Assembly: GCA_017861365.1 (NCBI GenBank)
Contig: JAGFXR010000002.1
Coordinates: 105,034 to 169,033, forward strand
DNA length: 64,000 nt
DNA from: Oscillospiraceae bacterium
GTDB taxonomy: Bacteria > Bacillota > Clostridia > Oscillospirales > Oscillospiraceae
Direction: 5' to 3'
Part shown: one piece after another, positions 33,536 through 43,036 of the stretch
How the letters are laid out: the number at the start of each line of letters is the position of its first letter
How positions within the stretch are numbered: the first letter of the stretch is position 1
Made by a program: the position numbers and the translations under genes
The notes under the pieces: model-generated
The model's database searches: none
What the model saw: the letters and a program-made list of their open reading frames with translations, nothing else
What the model was told of the DNA's origin: nothing

Positions 33536-35131
33536 GTGGAAACAAACATGGGCATTACCGAAGAGGAGGAGCGCTTTATCCGGAAGGAAACCACACTCTA
33601 TGTCAAGAATGTCTCCAAGACCTTCGGCAGCAACAGAGCGCTGAGCGGCATCAACCTGATGATCAAGCCCGGTGAAATTCATGGGCTGCTGGGTCAGAAC
33701 GGCTGCGGAAAATCCACGCTGATCAAAATCTTATCGGGATACCATGTCCCTGATCCTGGCGGGGCTCTTTGGATTAACGGCACGCAGGTCACCCTGCCGC
33801 TGCCTCCGGGTGAGTTCACTAAATATGGCATGAGCTTTGTCCATCAGGATCTGGGACTGGTGAATGATCTCACTGTTACCGAGAACTGGGCCATGAATGA
33901 AATCGCATTGACCAACAACATGCGAATGGATTGGAATGCAGTGAAGGCGGATGCGCTGAAAATCTTTGCCAAGTATAATGTCAGCATCGATCCGGACGAG
34001 GAGGTCGCCAATATCGGGCCAATGCAGCGCGCCATGCTGGCAATCCTCCGCGCGGTGGAGGATATTCACAGAAACAAGGCTACGATGGAGCAGCACCGGG
34101 GGCTGCTGGTGCTGGATGAACCGACGGTATTTCTTCCCAGAACCGAGGTGGACACTCTGTTCGACCTGGTACGGAGAATTGCCCAGGAGGGCATCAGCGT
34201 CATGTTTGTCTCCCACGACCTGGATGAGGTAATGGAGCTGACCGACGCGTTCACGGTGTTGCGGGATGGAAAAAACGGAGGCTCCGGCAGTACGGCAGTG
34301 GCATCGAAGGATCAAATCATTGAAATGATTCTGGGGAAAAAGCTGAATGCGTACCATGTGGACACAAAAGACGCGGAGGTGTTTCAGCGTCAGGAGCCTG
34401 TGCTGCGGGTGGAGGAGCTCATGGGCAATATCGTGCGCGGGGCGAAATTTTCCGCTCACCGGGGCGAGGTGCTGGGGATCACGGGGCTGATCGGATCTGG
34501 ATTTGAGGAAATTCCCTACCTGCTGTTCGGTGCGGTAAAAGGCGCAACCGGCGTCATGGAGTTCCAGGGCAAGCGGCAGGACATGAGCAGGTACAGCCCC
34601 CGCAAAGCGGTGGAAGACCGGCTTGCCCTGATTCCGGCCGATCGGAAAACCATGGGTGGCGCCGCCACGCTTCAAGTGACGGAGAACATTATGATGCAGT
34701 CTTTGCGGCACTATCGTCCGCATTTTCTTAATTTTAAAAAGCTCAGGGAGAAAAGCTTGGATCTGATTTCCAACTATGAGATTGTTCCCGCCGACCCGGA
34801 GCTGGAATTTGGACAACTATCCGGCGGAAACGCACAGAAGGTTCTGCTGGCAAAATGGATTCAGGAAAATCCGGACTTGCTGATTTTACATGAGCCGACG
34901 CAGGGAATTGATATCGGCGCCCGTCAGGCCATCTACCGCCTGATTGAAAAAACGGTTAAGGAGCTGGGAATGACGGTGATTTGCTCCAGTTCGGATTATG
35001 AGCAGCTGGAACAGATTTGCGACAGAGTGCTCATCTTCGTCCAGGGGCGCATTGTCAGCGAACTTGTGGGAGCGGAGATTACCAAAGACCGAATTACAAA
35101 GCTTTGTTATGAAACCGCTTTGGGCGCGTGA
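33536..35131 (+). CDS. sugar-type ABC transporter ATP-binding protein
   Basis: A 531-residue double-cassette ATPase (RbsA/MglA type). Cassette one has Walker A GQNGCGKSTL, Walker B LLVLDEPTVFL and H-loop VSHDLDE; its signature is divergent (IGPMQRAMLAI). Cassette two has the family's degenerate P-loop (GLIGSGFEE), the signature LSGGNAQKV and Walker B LLILHEPTQGIDIGAR, with His in place of the usual Asp before Glu. A GTG start at 33536 has GAGGG seven bases upstream. It heads the operon with the permease, binding protein and hydantoinase-type enzymes. Confidence 0.9.
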   Translation: METNMGITEEEERFIRKETTLYVKNVSKTFGSNRALSGINLMIKPGEIHGLLGQNGCGKSTLIKILSGYHVPDPGGALWINGTQVTLPLPPGEFTKYGMSFVHQDLGLVNDLTVTENWAMNEIALTNNMRMDWNAVKADALKIFAKYNVSIDPDEEVANIGPMQRAMLAILRAVEDIHRNKATMEQHRGLLVLDEPTVFLPRTEVDTLFDLVRRIAQEGISVMFVSHDLDEVMELTDAFTVLRDGKNGGSGSTAVASKDQIIEMILGKKLNAYHVDTKDAEVFQRQEPVLRVEELMGNIVRGAKFSAHRGEVLGITGLIGSGFEEIPYLLFGAVKGATGVMEFQGKRQDMSRYSPRKAVEDRLALIPADRKTMGGAATLQVTENIMMQSLRHYRPHFLNFKKLREKSLDLISNYEIVPADPELEFGQLSGGNAQKVLLAKWIQENPDLLILHEPTQGIDIGARQAIYRLIEKTVKELGMTVICSSSDYEQLEQICDRVLIFVQGRIVSELVGAEITKDRITKLCYETALGA

Positions 35132-35147
35132 AAGGAAGGAATACAAA

Positions 35148-36218
35148 ATGTCAAACAAGCTGCAGGCAGAAAAGCGGCGGTTTCATTTCTCGGAGCTGCT
35201 GCAAAAATACGCCGTGATTATAGTTTGGATCGTGATTTTTGCCGTGTTTTCGATCATGATGCCGGATACCTTCTGTACATGGATGAATTTGCGTACCATG
35301 CTGGGTTCTCAGGCGGTGCTGGTGATCTGCGCCATGGCCATTCTGGTGCCGATGATCGCAGGAGACTATGATATGTCGGTGGCCGCCAATCTGACCTTTG
35401 TAAATGTGGTGGTGGCCAAGCTCAACGCAACTATGGGGCTGCCGCTGCCGCTGACCATATTCATCGGACTGCTGATCGGAGTATGCATCGGGATGTGCAA
35501 TGGCTTCATTGTCACAAAGTTTGAGATTAATCCCTTTATTGTAACCATGGGTACCCAGACCCTGTTGGCGGGCTTTGTGCTGATGATCAGCCAGACCACC
35601 ATCACCGGGGTTTCGCAGGCGCTGAAGGATTATGTCTATGTCAAGCATATTCTGGGCATTTCGCCCTCTTTTTTCTACGCTCTGATTCTTTGTGCCATTC
35701 TTGCCTATGTGTTCAACAAAACCGCTTTTGGGAAACGGATTCTCATTGTAGGCCGCAACGCGCAGGTTGCGCAGCTCTCCGGTATCAATGTGCCCCGCAT
35801 CCGGTTTGGCTGCTTTGTGGTCTCGGGACTGATCTCCGCCTTTGCGGGAATCATATACACCGGCGTTCTGGGCGGCGGCAATCCCACGGCCGGGCTGTCT
35901 TATGTCATGCCTGCCTTTGCCGCGGTGTTCCTCGGCTCCACCTGTCTGCGGCCGGGACGGTTTGACGCCTTCGGAACCATCATCGCCGTGTATTTTCTGA
36001 CCACCGGAACCAACGGCCTGGCGCTCCAGGGACTGCAGTCCTATATCCAGAATATTTTCTACGGCGGTGCGCTGGTGATCGCGGTCATCTTTTCCGTGGT
36101 GGCCAGACGCTCCAGAGAGAAGAAGGAGATCAAGCGCGCCCAGCAGGAGCGGGCGCAGGCGGAACAGGAGCTGCTGGAGCAGCTAGCCAAAAACTCATCC
36201 ATACCTGCCGCGGAATAG
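35148..36218 (+). CDS. sugar-type ABC transporter permease
   Basis: A 356-residue RbsC-type permease with about nine membrane spans and the cytoplasmic motif GKRILIVGRNAQVAQLSGI. A 40-residue, strongly charged coiled-coil-like tail (KKEIKRAQQERAQAEQEL) ends the protein. AAGGAAGGAA precedes ATG 35148. It follows the ATPase gene by 16 bases. The same class of transporter also carries purines and nucleosides, so the substrate need not be a sugar. Confidence 0.9.
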   Translation: MSNKLQAEKRRFHFSELLQKYAVIIVWIVIFAVFSIMMPDTFCTWMNLRTMLGSQAVLVICAMAILVPMIAGDYDMSVAANLTFVNVVVAKLNATMGLPLPLTIFIGLLIGVCIGMCNGFIVTKFEINPFIVTMGTQTLLAGFVLMISQTTITGVSQALKDYVYVKHILGISPSFFYALILCAILAYVFNKTAFGKRILIVGRNAQVAQLSGINVPRIRFGCFVVSGLISAFAGIIYTGVLGGGNPTAGLSYVMPAFAAVFLGSTCLRPGRFDAFGTIIAVYFLTTGTNGLALQGLQSYIQNIFYGGALVIAVIFSVVARRSREKKEIKRAQQERAQAEQELLEQLAKNSSIPAAE

Positions 36219-36303
36219 CGGTTATGTGTTTATAGGTTTTGCCTGCAAGGAGGCGGTAAAATTTGTAATAGATAAATCCCCATTACTTAAGGAGGAAACT
36301 CAG

Positions 36304-37539
36304 ATGAACATGAAGAAAATCCTGGCTCTGCTGATGGCAATCTCGATGACGGCCATTATGACGGCTTGCAGCCAAAGTGACAGCTCCTCAGTCTCCGCCT
36401 CCGGCGAAGACGCGTCCAGCACGGCGGAAACAACAGCTTCCGAGACAAGCACCGCAGATTTGGCTTCCGTCATGCAGGAAATTGACGACCAGCTGGCGGA
36501 CTATTCCGGAACGCCCGCGTTCCCTGCCGCTGATTTTGAGAAGCTTGACGCGAAATCCATTATTCAGGGCAAGAAAATCTTTTTGCTGTGCGCAAACTCC
36601 ACCAATCAATACATGGTCAACATGACGGAGTGCTATGAAGCGCTGGTCAATTATCTGGGCGGCGAGGCCTTTATCTATTACGCCGACGGTACCAATGACA
36701 GTTGGACCACCGGACTGCGTACCGCCATCAGCCAGAAGTATGACGCCGTTGACATTGTGGGCGGAGCCACCATTGACACCCTCTCCAGCGTTATTGACGA
36801 AGTGAAGGCGGCGGGTATTTATATCCAGGATACCCACAACGCCGACGTAAACGTGACCTATAACGACGACTATTCTGTGGGCGCCGATTTTACACGGGCT
36901 ATGAAGCTTTGCGCGTTGGAAGCCATTCGTCAGGTGGGCGACCCCGCCGAGGTCAATGCCCTGGTGATTGCGGACATCGGCCTGTCCAGCTGTGACGACT
37001 ATTGCCGCGAGGGTATCACCTCTGTATTCGACCAGTATGATGTCAAGTATACCATTAAGGACGTGGCCATTACCGATTGGACCACCGCCATTGCCCAGCA
37101 GGTGAGAACCGCGTTCATCAGCGATCCCACCATCAACGTGATTGTGGCTTACTATGACAACATGCTGCTCTATATCACTCCCGTTCTGGACGAGCTGGGT
37201 ATTTCCCAGGATCAGGTTGTGGTCGGTTCCTTTAACGGCAGCCCCGGAATCCTCGATCTGATGACCGAGGGCACCGTGGACTTTGATCTGGGCGAGAGCG
37301 TGGGCTGGATTGCCAGCAGCGGTCTGGACTGCATGCTGCGCGGCCTTGCCGGGATGGAGGTGTACAACACCATCGGCACTGCGGCCTATATGATCAATCA
37401 GGACAACCTCGCAAACTGTCTGGACCCCGAGACTGGAAAGGGCTCCTATGCCTATGACGGTGTGCAGGACGTCTACCTGACCGGCTATGGCGAGCTATGG
37501 GGCGTTGATCTGACCGGAGTGTTTGACAGCATCGCCTAA
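36304..37539 (+). CDS. ABC transporter substrate-binding lipoprotein
   Basis: A 411-residue lipoprotein with lipobox MTAC (Cys at residue 23) and a Ser/Thr-rich linker, then a Peripla_BP_4-type domain (KKIFLLCANSTNQYMVNM, VDIVGGATIDTLSSVI, VVVGSFNGSPGILDLM). It binds the ligand for the permease encoded upstream. AAGGAGGAAA precedes the ATG. It is diverged from the binding protein at 1825-3012, so the two importers probably take different substrates. Given the genes downstream, a cyclic amide or nucleobase-like compound is a reasonable but unproven guess. Confidence 0.87.
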   Translation: MNMKKILALLMAISMTAIMTACSQSDSSSVSASGEDASSTAETTASETSTADLASVMQEIDDQLADYSGTPAFPAADFEKLDAKSIIQGKKIFLLCANSTNQYMVNMTECYEALVNYLGGEAFIYYADGTNDSWTTGLRTAISQKYDAVDIVGGATIDTLSSVIDEVKAAGIYIQDTHNADVNVTYNDDYSVGADFTRAMKLCALEAIRQVGDPAEVNALVIADIGLSSCDDYCREGITSVFDQYDVKYTIKDVAITDWTTAIAQQVRTAFISDPTINVIVAYYDNMLLYITPVLDELGISQDQVVVGSFNGSPGILDLMTEGTVDFDLGESVGWIASSGLDCMLRGLAGMEVYNTIGTAAYMINQDNLANCLDPETGKGSYAYDGVQDVYLTGYGELWGVDLTGVFDSIA

Positions 37540-37559
37540 GCAACGCAACCCCGCGCCGT

Positions 37560-37591
37560 CCGGCGGGTTTCTCCATTGAGGAATCCGCCGG
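37560..37591 (+). other. hairpin between the binding-protein and hyuA genes
   Basis: CCGGCGGGTTTCT pairs with AGGAATCCGCCGG (13 bp, two G-T pairs, six-base loop). No T-run follows, so it may be an mRNA-stabilising stem that keeps the binding-protein message abundant. Confidence 0.5.
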
Positions 37592-37655
37592 AATCAAAAA
37601 GCCAATTAGTTCAAGACTTACTTGTACTGTAATAGATTGGAAGGAGTCAGAGCGT

Positions 37656-39746
37656 ATGAAACGCATCGGAATTGATGTCGGAGGTACTTTTACCGATTTC
37701 ATCTACGTCGATGAGGATCAGACTGAGGTTTACAAAACCTCCACCACCCCTCATGATCCGTCGGTTGGAATTATGGACGGTATCCACGCCATCTGTGAGA
37801 AAACCGGAACAAAACCGGAGGAAATTGACGAAATTTTTCATGGCACCACCATTGCCACCAATATGGTGCTGGAGCGCAAGGGCAGCGAGGTTGGCATGAT
37901 TACCACGGAGGGATTCCGGGATGTTCTCCAGACCGCGAGACATAAGCGTCCCTATAATTTTTCCATCATGCAGGATCTGCCCTGGCAGACACATCCGGTT
38001 TGCAAGCGCAGGAACCGTTACGGCGTGACCGAGCGGGTGGTTCCCCCCAGCGGGGCGGTGTACAAGCCGCTGGATGAGGAGCAGGTTCGCAAGGCAGTAC
38101 ACAAGATGAAGCGGGACGGCATCACCGCCATTGCCGTATGTTTTATGTTCTCCTTCCTGAATCCCGCCCATGAGCGGCGGGTCAAAGAGCTGATTCTGGA
38201 GGAAATTCCAGACGCCTATATCTCCCTGCGGTCGGACATCGCTCCCCGCTTCCGGGAATATGAGAGCTTTACCACCACTTGCTTAAACTCTTATGTTGGT
38301 CCGAAAACGGCGGCCTATATTGAAAATCTGATCAACACATTGAAGGCATCCGGTTTTGTCAACGCCAATCTGCATCTGATGCAGTCTGGAGGCGGCGTGG
38401 CCACCGGCGAGGCGGCGGCGGAGCAGCCGGTGAATCTGCTGATGTCAGGCCCCGCCGGAGGTGTGCTGGGCGCCTGTTACACCGCGAGGCTCACCGAGGT
38501 GAACGATATCATCACGCTGGATATCGGCGGTACCTCCGCCGACATTGCGGTGCTGCCCAATCTCCGGCCGGGCATGAAGCATTTGCTGGATACCCAGGTG
38601 GGAGGCTTTTCCGCCATGGTGCCCATGATTGATATCATGACCATCGGCGCGGGCGGCGGATCTCTGGCCTATATAGACGAAGGCGGGTTTTTCCGTGTGG
38701 GGCCTGAGAGCGCGGGCGCGGTGCCCGGCCCGGCCTGCTATGACCGGGGCGGCAAGGTGCCCACCGTGACCGATGCCAATATCCTGCTGGGACGCCTCGG
38801 AACCGAGCTGCTGGGCGGGCGCATGACCATCCGTCCGGAGCTGGCCGTTCAGGCCATTGAGGAAACGCTTGCCCCGGCACTGAACATGCCAATGCTGGAC
38901 TGTGCTCAGGGCATCATTGATATTATGAACAGCAATATGGTCAGGGCTATTGAAAAGGAATCCATCCGCCGGGGGCGGGATGCCCGGCAGTTTGCCCTGT
39001 TTGCCTGCGGAGGTGCAGGAGCGCTGCATGCCTGCGCGGTGGCCCGGATGCTGGGCATGAAGCAGGTGATGATTCCGCTCAACCCAGGCGCACTCTGCGC
39101 GGTGGGTTTGTGTACCACGGATCTGCTCTATGATTTTTCCAAGACCTCAATGATGCTTTCCACTAAGGTAGATAATGAGCGGCTGCAGGCAGATTTCGAG
39201 GAGCTGGAGGCCAAGGCCCACCAGCGGCTCATAGAGGATGGTGTCCCGGAGAGCGATATCCGGCTGAAACGGATTATCGAGTGCCGGTATGAGGGACAGG
39301 GCTATGAGCTGCGGGCGGAGCTGGACGGCGGTAACGTTACCCCGGAAAGCGTAGCGGGGATGCTGGAGCGGTTCCATATGGCTCACAAGGACTTTTTTGG
39401 ACGCTTCTATGGGGAGACGCCGGTTGAGTTTGCCACCCTTCGGGTGGAGGGAGTCGGAGTCATGCCCCAACTGGAAACCAATCGGATTGAGGTGGGAACG
39501 CAGGATGCCTCCGGCGCACTAACCGGACATCGCGGCGTCTACTTTAAGGATCACGGCGAGAAGCTGAAGCTCTTTGAGACAAGCGTTTATGACAGGGCAA
39601 AGCTCAAGGCTGGCAACGTAGTGAGCGGTCCGGCGATTATCAATCAGATGGACACCACCATTGTGGTGGAGCCTGAATGCATTGCCGGAGTGAATGAATA
39701 TGGTGTGATTTTGATCGACATTGACTGCACGGAAAGGAATGGGTGA
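37656..39746 (+). CDS. hydantoinase/5-oxoprolinase family protein, subunit A (HyuA-like)
   Basis: A 696-residue protein with the ASKHA ATP-binding start IGIDVGGTFTDFI and DGTT-like IFHGTTIATN, then the Hydantoinase_A core (LMSGPAGGVLGA, LDIGGTSADIA, DIMTIGAGGGSLAYID) and a C-terminal beta-rich region. Family members (N-methylhydantoinase, 5-oxoprolinase, caprolactamase, acetone carboxylase) activate a carbonyl with ATP together with a B subunit. The substrate cannot be chosen from sequence. GAAGGAG lies upstream of the ATG; hyuB follows after six bases. Confidence 0.92.
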   Translation: MKRIGIDVGGTFTDFIYVDEDQTEVYKTSTTPHDPSVGIMDGIHAICEKTGTKPEEIDEIFHGTTIATNMVLERKGSEVGMITTEGFRDVLQTARHKRPYNFSIMQDLPWQTHPVCKRRNRYGVTERVVPPSGAVYKPLDEEQVRKAVHKMKRDGITAIAVCFMFSFLNPAHERRVKELILEEIPDAYISLRSDIAPRFREYESFTTTCLNSYVGPKTAAYIENLINTLKASGFVNANLHLMQSGGGVATGEAAAEQPVNLLMSGPAGGVLGACYTARLTEVNDIITLDIGGTSADIAVLPNLRPGMKHLLDTQVGGFSAMVPMIDIMTIGAGGGSLAYIDEGGFFRVGPESAGAVPGPACYDRGGKVPTVTDANILLGRLGTELLGGRMTIRPELAVQAIEETLAPALNMPMLDCAQGIIDIMNSNMVRAIEKESIRRGRDARQFALFACGGAGALHACAVARMLGMKQVMIPLNPGALCAVGLCTTDLLYDFSKTSMMLSTKVDNERLQADFEELEAKAHQRLIEDGVPESDIRLKRIIECRYEGQGYELRAELDGGNVTPESVAGMLERFHMAHKDFFGRFYGETPVEFATLRVEGVGVMPQLETNRIEVGTQDASGALTGHRGVYFKDHGEKLKLFETSVYDRAKLKAGNVVSGPAIINQMDTTIVVEPECIAGVNEYGVILIDIDCTERNG

Positions 39747-39752
39747 GCTTTT

Positions 39753-41543
39753 ATGTCTGAACAGCGCTATATTGAAGGAACCGATATTCCAAGGGTGCCT
39801 GTCGATCCCATTACCCTTCAGGTGCTCGGAGGAGAGTTTAAGTCCGTGGCACAGGAGATGGGGATGATTCTCTACCGCATGTCCTATTCCTCCATCATCC
39901 GGGAGTCGGAGGATTTAGGCGCCGGTATCTGCGACACCATGTGCCGCCAGATCTGCGAATCCGAGAACTCGCCCATGCACGCAGGCTCTGTGGGCGGCTA
40001 TATCAAGGGCATTCTCACCCGGCTGGAGGGCAATATTCACGAGGGCGACGTGATCATCCATAACGATCCTCACCACGGCGCATCACACGCGCCCGACGTA
40101 CAGATTGTCATTCCGATTTTCTACGAGGGAACGCACATCGGTTATTCCGCCATTAACGCGCATCTGGTGGACATCGGAAATTCCGGTGCCGGAGTCTCCA
40201 CTACTTCAAGGGACGCAGTCTCAGAGGCCACGGTGCTCTATGCGCTGAAGCTCTATGAAAACGGCAAGCGCAACGACCAGCTCTGGCAGATGATTCTGGA
40301 CAACACCAGAACTCCCTCCATGAATGCCAACGATATCGACGCGCTGATTGCCGCCGCCGAGCACGGGAAAAAGCGCTTTCTCGAGGTAGTGGAGAAATAC
40401 GGGCTGCCAGTGGTGTTTTCCGCCGAGGAGGAGTGGTTTGAGTACACTGAGCGCATTCTGCGGGAGCAGATTTCCAAAGCTCCGGACGGCGTTTATTACG
40501 CCGAGGAATTTTTGGACGACGACGGCATCGATCTGGATACCCGCCTGAAGGTGGCCTGCAAAATTATCATTGAGGGAGACCACATGACAGTGGATCTGTC
40601 AGACTCCTCGCCTCAGGTTCCCACGGCGGTTAACTGCCCCTTCTCCGGCAGCACCAAACCGGCCATCAATACGGTGATTCATTCGGTGTTTCTCGACGCG
40701 GAGGAGTTCGGCAATTTTGTCCCGCAAAATGAGGGGCTGGAGCGGCCCATTACCTTCATCGTGCCGGAGGGCAATCTGTTCAATCCCCGTTATCCGGCGG
40801 CAACCTCCGCCCGGTTTAACGCCACCAACCGTCTGGCGGACACCATGCTTCAGGCGCTGGCTCAGGCGGTGCCCCGGAATGTGGCGGCAGGCTGTTCCGG
40901 AAACCTGCACTATATTGTCTACTCCGGCTATATGGAGGATCAGGATGAATTCTGGGTGTACGGCGAGGTGAACGAGGGCTGCTATGGCGGACGTCCGGGG
41001 AAGGACGGCATGGATACGGTGGACTGCCTCATTGCCAATACCCGCAACATGCCCGTGGAGGAGTCCGAATGGCACTACCCCATCCGCGTGGAGCGTTACG
41101 AGATGAGAGACGATGTTCCGGCAGCGCCGGGCCAATGGAGAGGCGGCAAGGGCATCATCCGCAACACCTCCTTTCTGAGCGACGGCTATATCGGCTGTGA
41201 GGGAGACGGCCATTATCACATTCCCAAGGGGCTGTTCGGCGGAATGGACGGCGCGCCTGCCCGGTTTACCAAAAATTCCGGCAAGCACGACGAGAAGGCG
41301 ATGATCTCAAAGCCTTCCAGCGAGTTTATGAAGGCGGGTGACTCCATTCAGGTGGAGACGCCCTGCGGCGGTGGCTACGGAGACCCGCTGGAACGGGAGC
41401 CGGAGCTGGTGCTGGAAGATATTTTGGATGGCTTTGCCTGGTTTGAACAGGCCGAGCGGGATTACGGCGTGGTGATCGATCAAACGGCCATGACCGTTGA
41501 CCTGAGTGCCACGCAGGCACTGCGGGCCGCCCGCAAATCATAG
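39753..41543 (+). CDS. hydantoinase/5-oxoprolinase family protein, subunit B (HyuB-like)
   Basis: A 596-residue Hydantoinase_B protein, partner of the gene upstream. Typical features are the N-terminal DPITLQVLGGEFKSVAQEM, the histidine-rich metal-site candidate HNDPHHGASHAPD and the C-terminal glycine-rich PCGGGYGDP. In characterised complexes this subunit holds the hydrolysis or ring-opening site. Stop and next start are 18 bases apart, so the amidase is in the same operon. Confidence 0.92.
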   Translation: MSEQRYIEGTDIPRVPVDPITLQVLGGEFKSVAQEMGMILYRMSYSSIIRESEDLGAGICDTMCRQICESENSPMHAGSVGGYIKGILTRLEGNIHEGDVIIHNDPHHGASHAPDVQIVIPIFYEGTHIGYSAINAHLVDIGNSGAGVSTTSRDAVSEATVLYALKLYENGKRNDQLWQMILDNTRTPSMNANDIDALIAAAEHGKKRFLEVVEKYGLPVVFSAEEEWFEYTERILREQISKAPDGVYYAEEFLDDDGIDLDTRLKVACKIIIEGDHMTVDLSDSSPQVPTAVNCPFSGSTKPAINTVIHSVFLDAEEFGNFVPQNEGLERPITFIVPEGNLFNPRYPAATSARFNATNRLADTMLQALAQAVPRNVAAGCSGNLHYIVYSGYMEDQDEFWVYGEVNEGCYGGRPGKDGMDTVDCLIANTRNMPVEESEWHYPIRVERYEMRDDVPAAPGQWRGGKGIIRNTSFLSDGYIGCEGDGHYHIPKGLFGGMDGAPARFTKNSGKHDEKAMISKPSSEFMKAGDSIQVETPCGGGYGDPLEREPELVLEDILDGFAWFEQAERDYGVVIDQTAMTVDLSATQALRAARKS

Positions 41544-41561
41544 TATTGGAGTGTTATTGTC

Positions 41562-42950
41562 ATGAATTTGGAGGATTTGACACTGACACAGGTGTCCGAC
41601 CTTCTGGCAGCAAAGGAGCTTTCTCCTGTAGAGTACACCCAAAACGTGATTCGACAGATTCATGATAAATGGGATCTCAACGCGGTTGTCACATTGGATG
41701 AAGAGTTGGCGCTGTGCAATGCCGCGCAATCGGAAAAACGCTATTTGGACGGGACTGCCAGAAGTCCCCTGGAGGGCGTTCCGGTGGCGGTTAAGGATAT
41801 TATTGATACCAAGGATTTGGTGACAACCTACGGCTGTCAGGCGTATGCCGCTTATCAGCCCAAGGAAGATGCGTTTGTGATCAAGCGGCTCAAGCAGGCC
41901 GGAGTAAACGTTTCCATCAAATGCAATACCTCGCAGTTCGCGCTGGGCCCAACGGGAGAAGGGTCCTTTGCGGGCGTAGTGAAAAACGCCAGAAATCCGG
42001 CTTATACAACCGGAGGCTCCTCCTCCGGCAGCGCTTCCGCCGTGGCGGGACGTCTGGTTCCAGGCGCGCTGGGAACCGATTCCGGCGGTTCCATCCGGGT
42101 GCCGTCATCCATCTGCGGCACGGTGGGGATCAAGCCAACCTTTTCCTTGGTGAGCAACCAGGGGGTGATGCCCGTCAGCGAAACCGTGGACTGTATCGGT
42201 CCCATCACCCGCACGGTGGAGGACGGTGCGATGATTCTTCAGGCCATTGCCGGATATAATATGCGCGATTGGCGAAGCGCACCCGTCTGCAAGACCGATT
42301 ATTCCGCCCGCCTTGGGGAGGGCGTTGAGGGTACCCAGGCTGTGGTTGTAACCAATTTGTTTGAAGGACCGGTGATGCCTGAGGTGTCGCAGGGGGCGAT
42401 GCACGCTGTCGCCGTTCTTCGTGAACTGGGAACGGAAACGCGGGAAGCGCGTATGAGAGAGGTTTCCGATCTGAGAAAGGCGCATCAGCTGAGTATGCTT
42501 GCCATGGCGTATACCTTCCATAGGAACGATATCGCCGCTCACAGGGAGGATATCTACGACGAGGTCTATGAGCGGCTGAGTTCAGGAAAAATTCCTCTGG
42601 AGGACTGTCTGGAATATGAGATGCGAAAAAATGAGATGCGCGGGATTCTCTGCGACCTGATGGGGGATGCCGATTGCCTTGTGTATCCCACCACTCCGCT
42701 GACCGCCTGTAAAATCGGCGAGAGCAGGAAGCCTGTGCAGGTAAACGGCACAGAAACCTGTGCTTTTACGGCCAACGGAGCGCTGACCTGGGCAGCCAGC
42801 TATGCCTGTATGCCCTGCATCAGCCTCCCGGTGGCCTTTACCCAAGAGGGTTTGCCCGTGGGACTGTCCCTCCTGGGAAAACCCTTTGACGAGCAGAATC
42901 TCATTCGCATCGCCAAGCGGCTGCAGGATGCGCTGGCACTTCCTGTCTGA
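41562..42950 (+). CDS. amidase-signature family hydrolase
   Basis: A 462-residue amidase with the full Ser-cisSer-Lys triad: Lys in VAVKDIIDT, the middle Ser in TTGGSSSGSA and the nucleophile Ser in GTDSGGSIR. It probably hydrolyses the linear amide or carbamoyl product of the HyuA/HyuB step, releasing ammonia; this is inferred from position. It resembles GatA, but without gatB/gatC neighbours a role in tRNA charging is unlikely. It is an in-operon gene with its own ribosome site (TTGGAGTG). Confidence 0.9.
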   Translation: MNLEDLTLTQVSDLLAAKELSPVEYTQNVIRQIHDKWDLNAVVTLDEELALCNAAQSEKRYLDGTARSPLEGVPVAVKDIIDTKDLVTTYGCQAYAAYQPKEDAFVIKRLKQAGVNVSIKCNTSQFALGPTGEGSFAGVVKNARNPAYTTGGSSSGSASAVAGRLVPGALGTDSGGSIRVPSSICGTVGIKPTFSLVSNQGVMPVSETVDCIGPITRTVEDGAMILQAIAGYNMRDWRSAPVCKTDYSARLGEGVEGTQAVVVTNLFEGPVMPEVSQGAMHAVAVLRELGTETREARMREVSDLRKAHQLSMLAMAYTFHRNDIAAHREDIYDEVYERLSSGKIPLEDCLEYEMRKNEMRGILCDLMGDADCLVYPTTPLTACKIGESRKPVQVNGTETCAFTANGALTWAASYACMPCISLPVAFTQEGLPVGLSLLGKPFDEQNLIRIAKRLQDALALPV

Positions 42951-43036
42951 TCGGCATACATAGGATCGCTGGGTCTGGGGTGCGCTGGGGCTTCTGGCCG
43001 CACGCGTACCTCGGACTCAGATTGGAGTTGGGTAAG

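Noticed and set aside
33731..34816. Minus-strand open frame (361 residues) opposite the second ABC ATPase
   Set aside because: It is a shadow of a gene with complete Walker and signature motifs.
41562..42950. GatA subunit of Glu-tRNA amidotransferase
   Set aside because: The amidase motifs fit, but there is no gatB or gatC beside it and it lies inside a catabolic operon.
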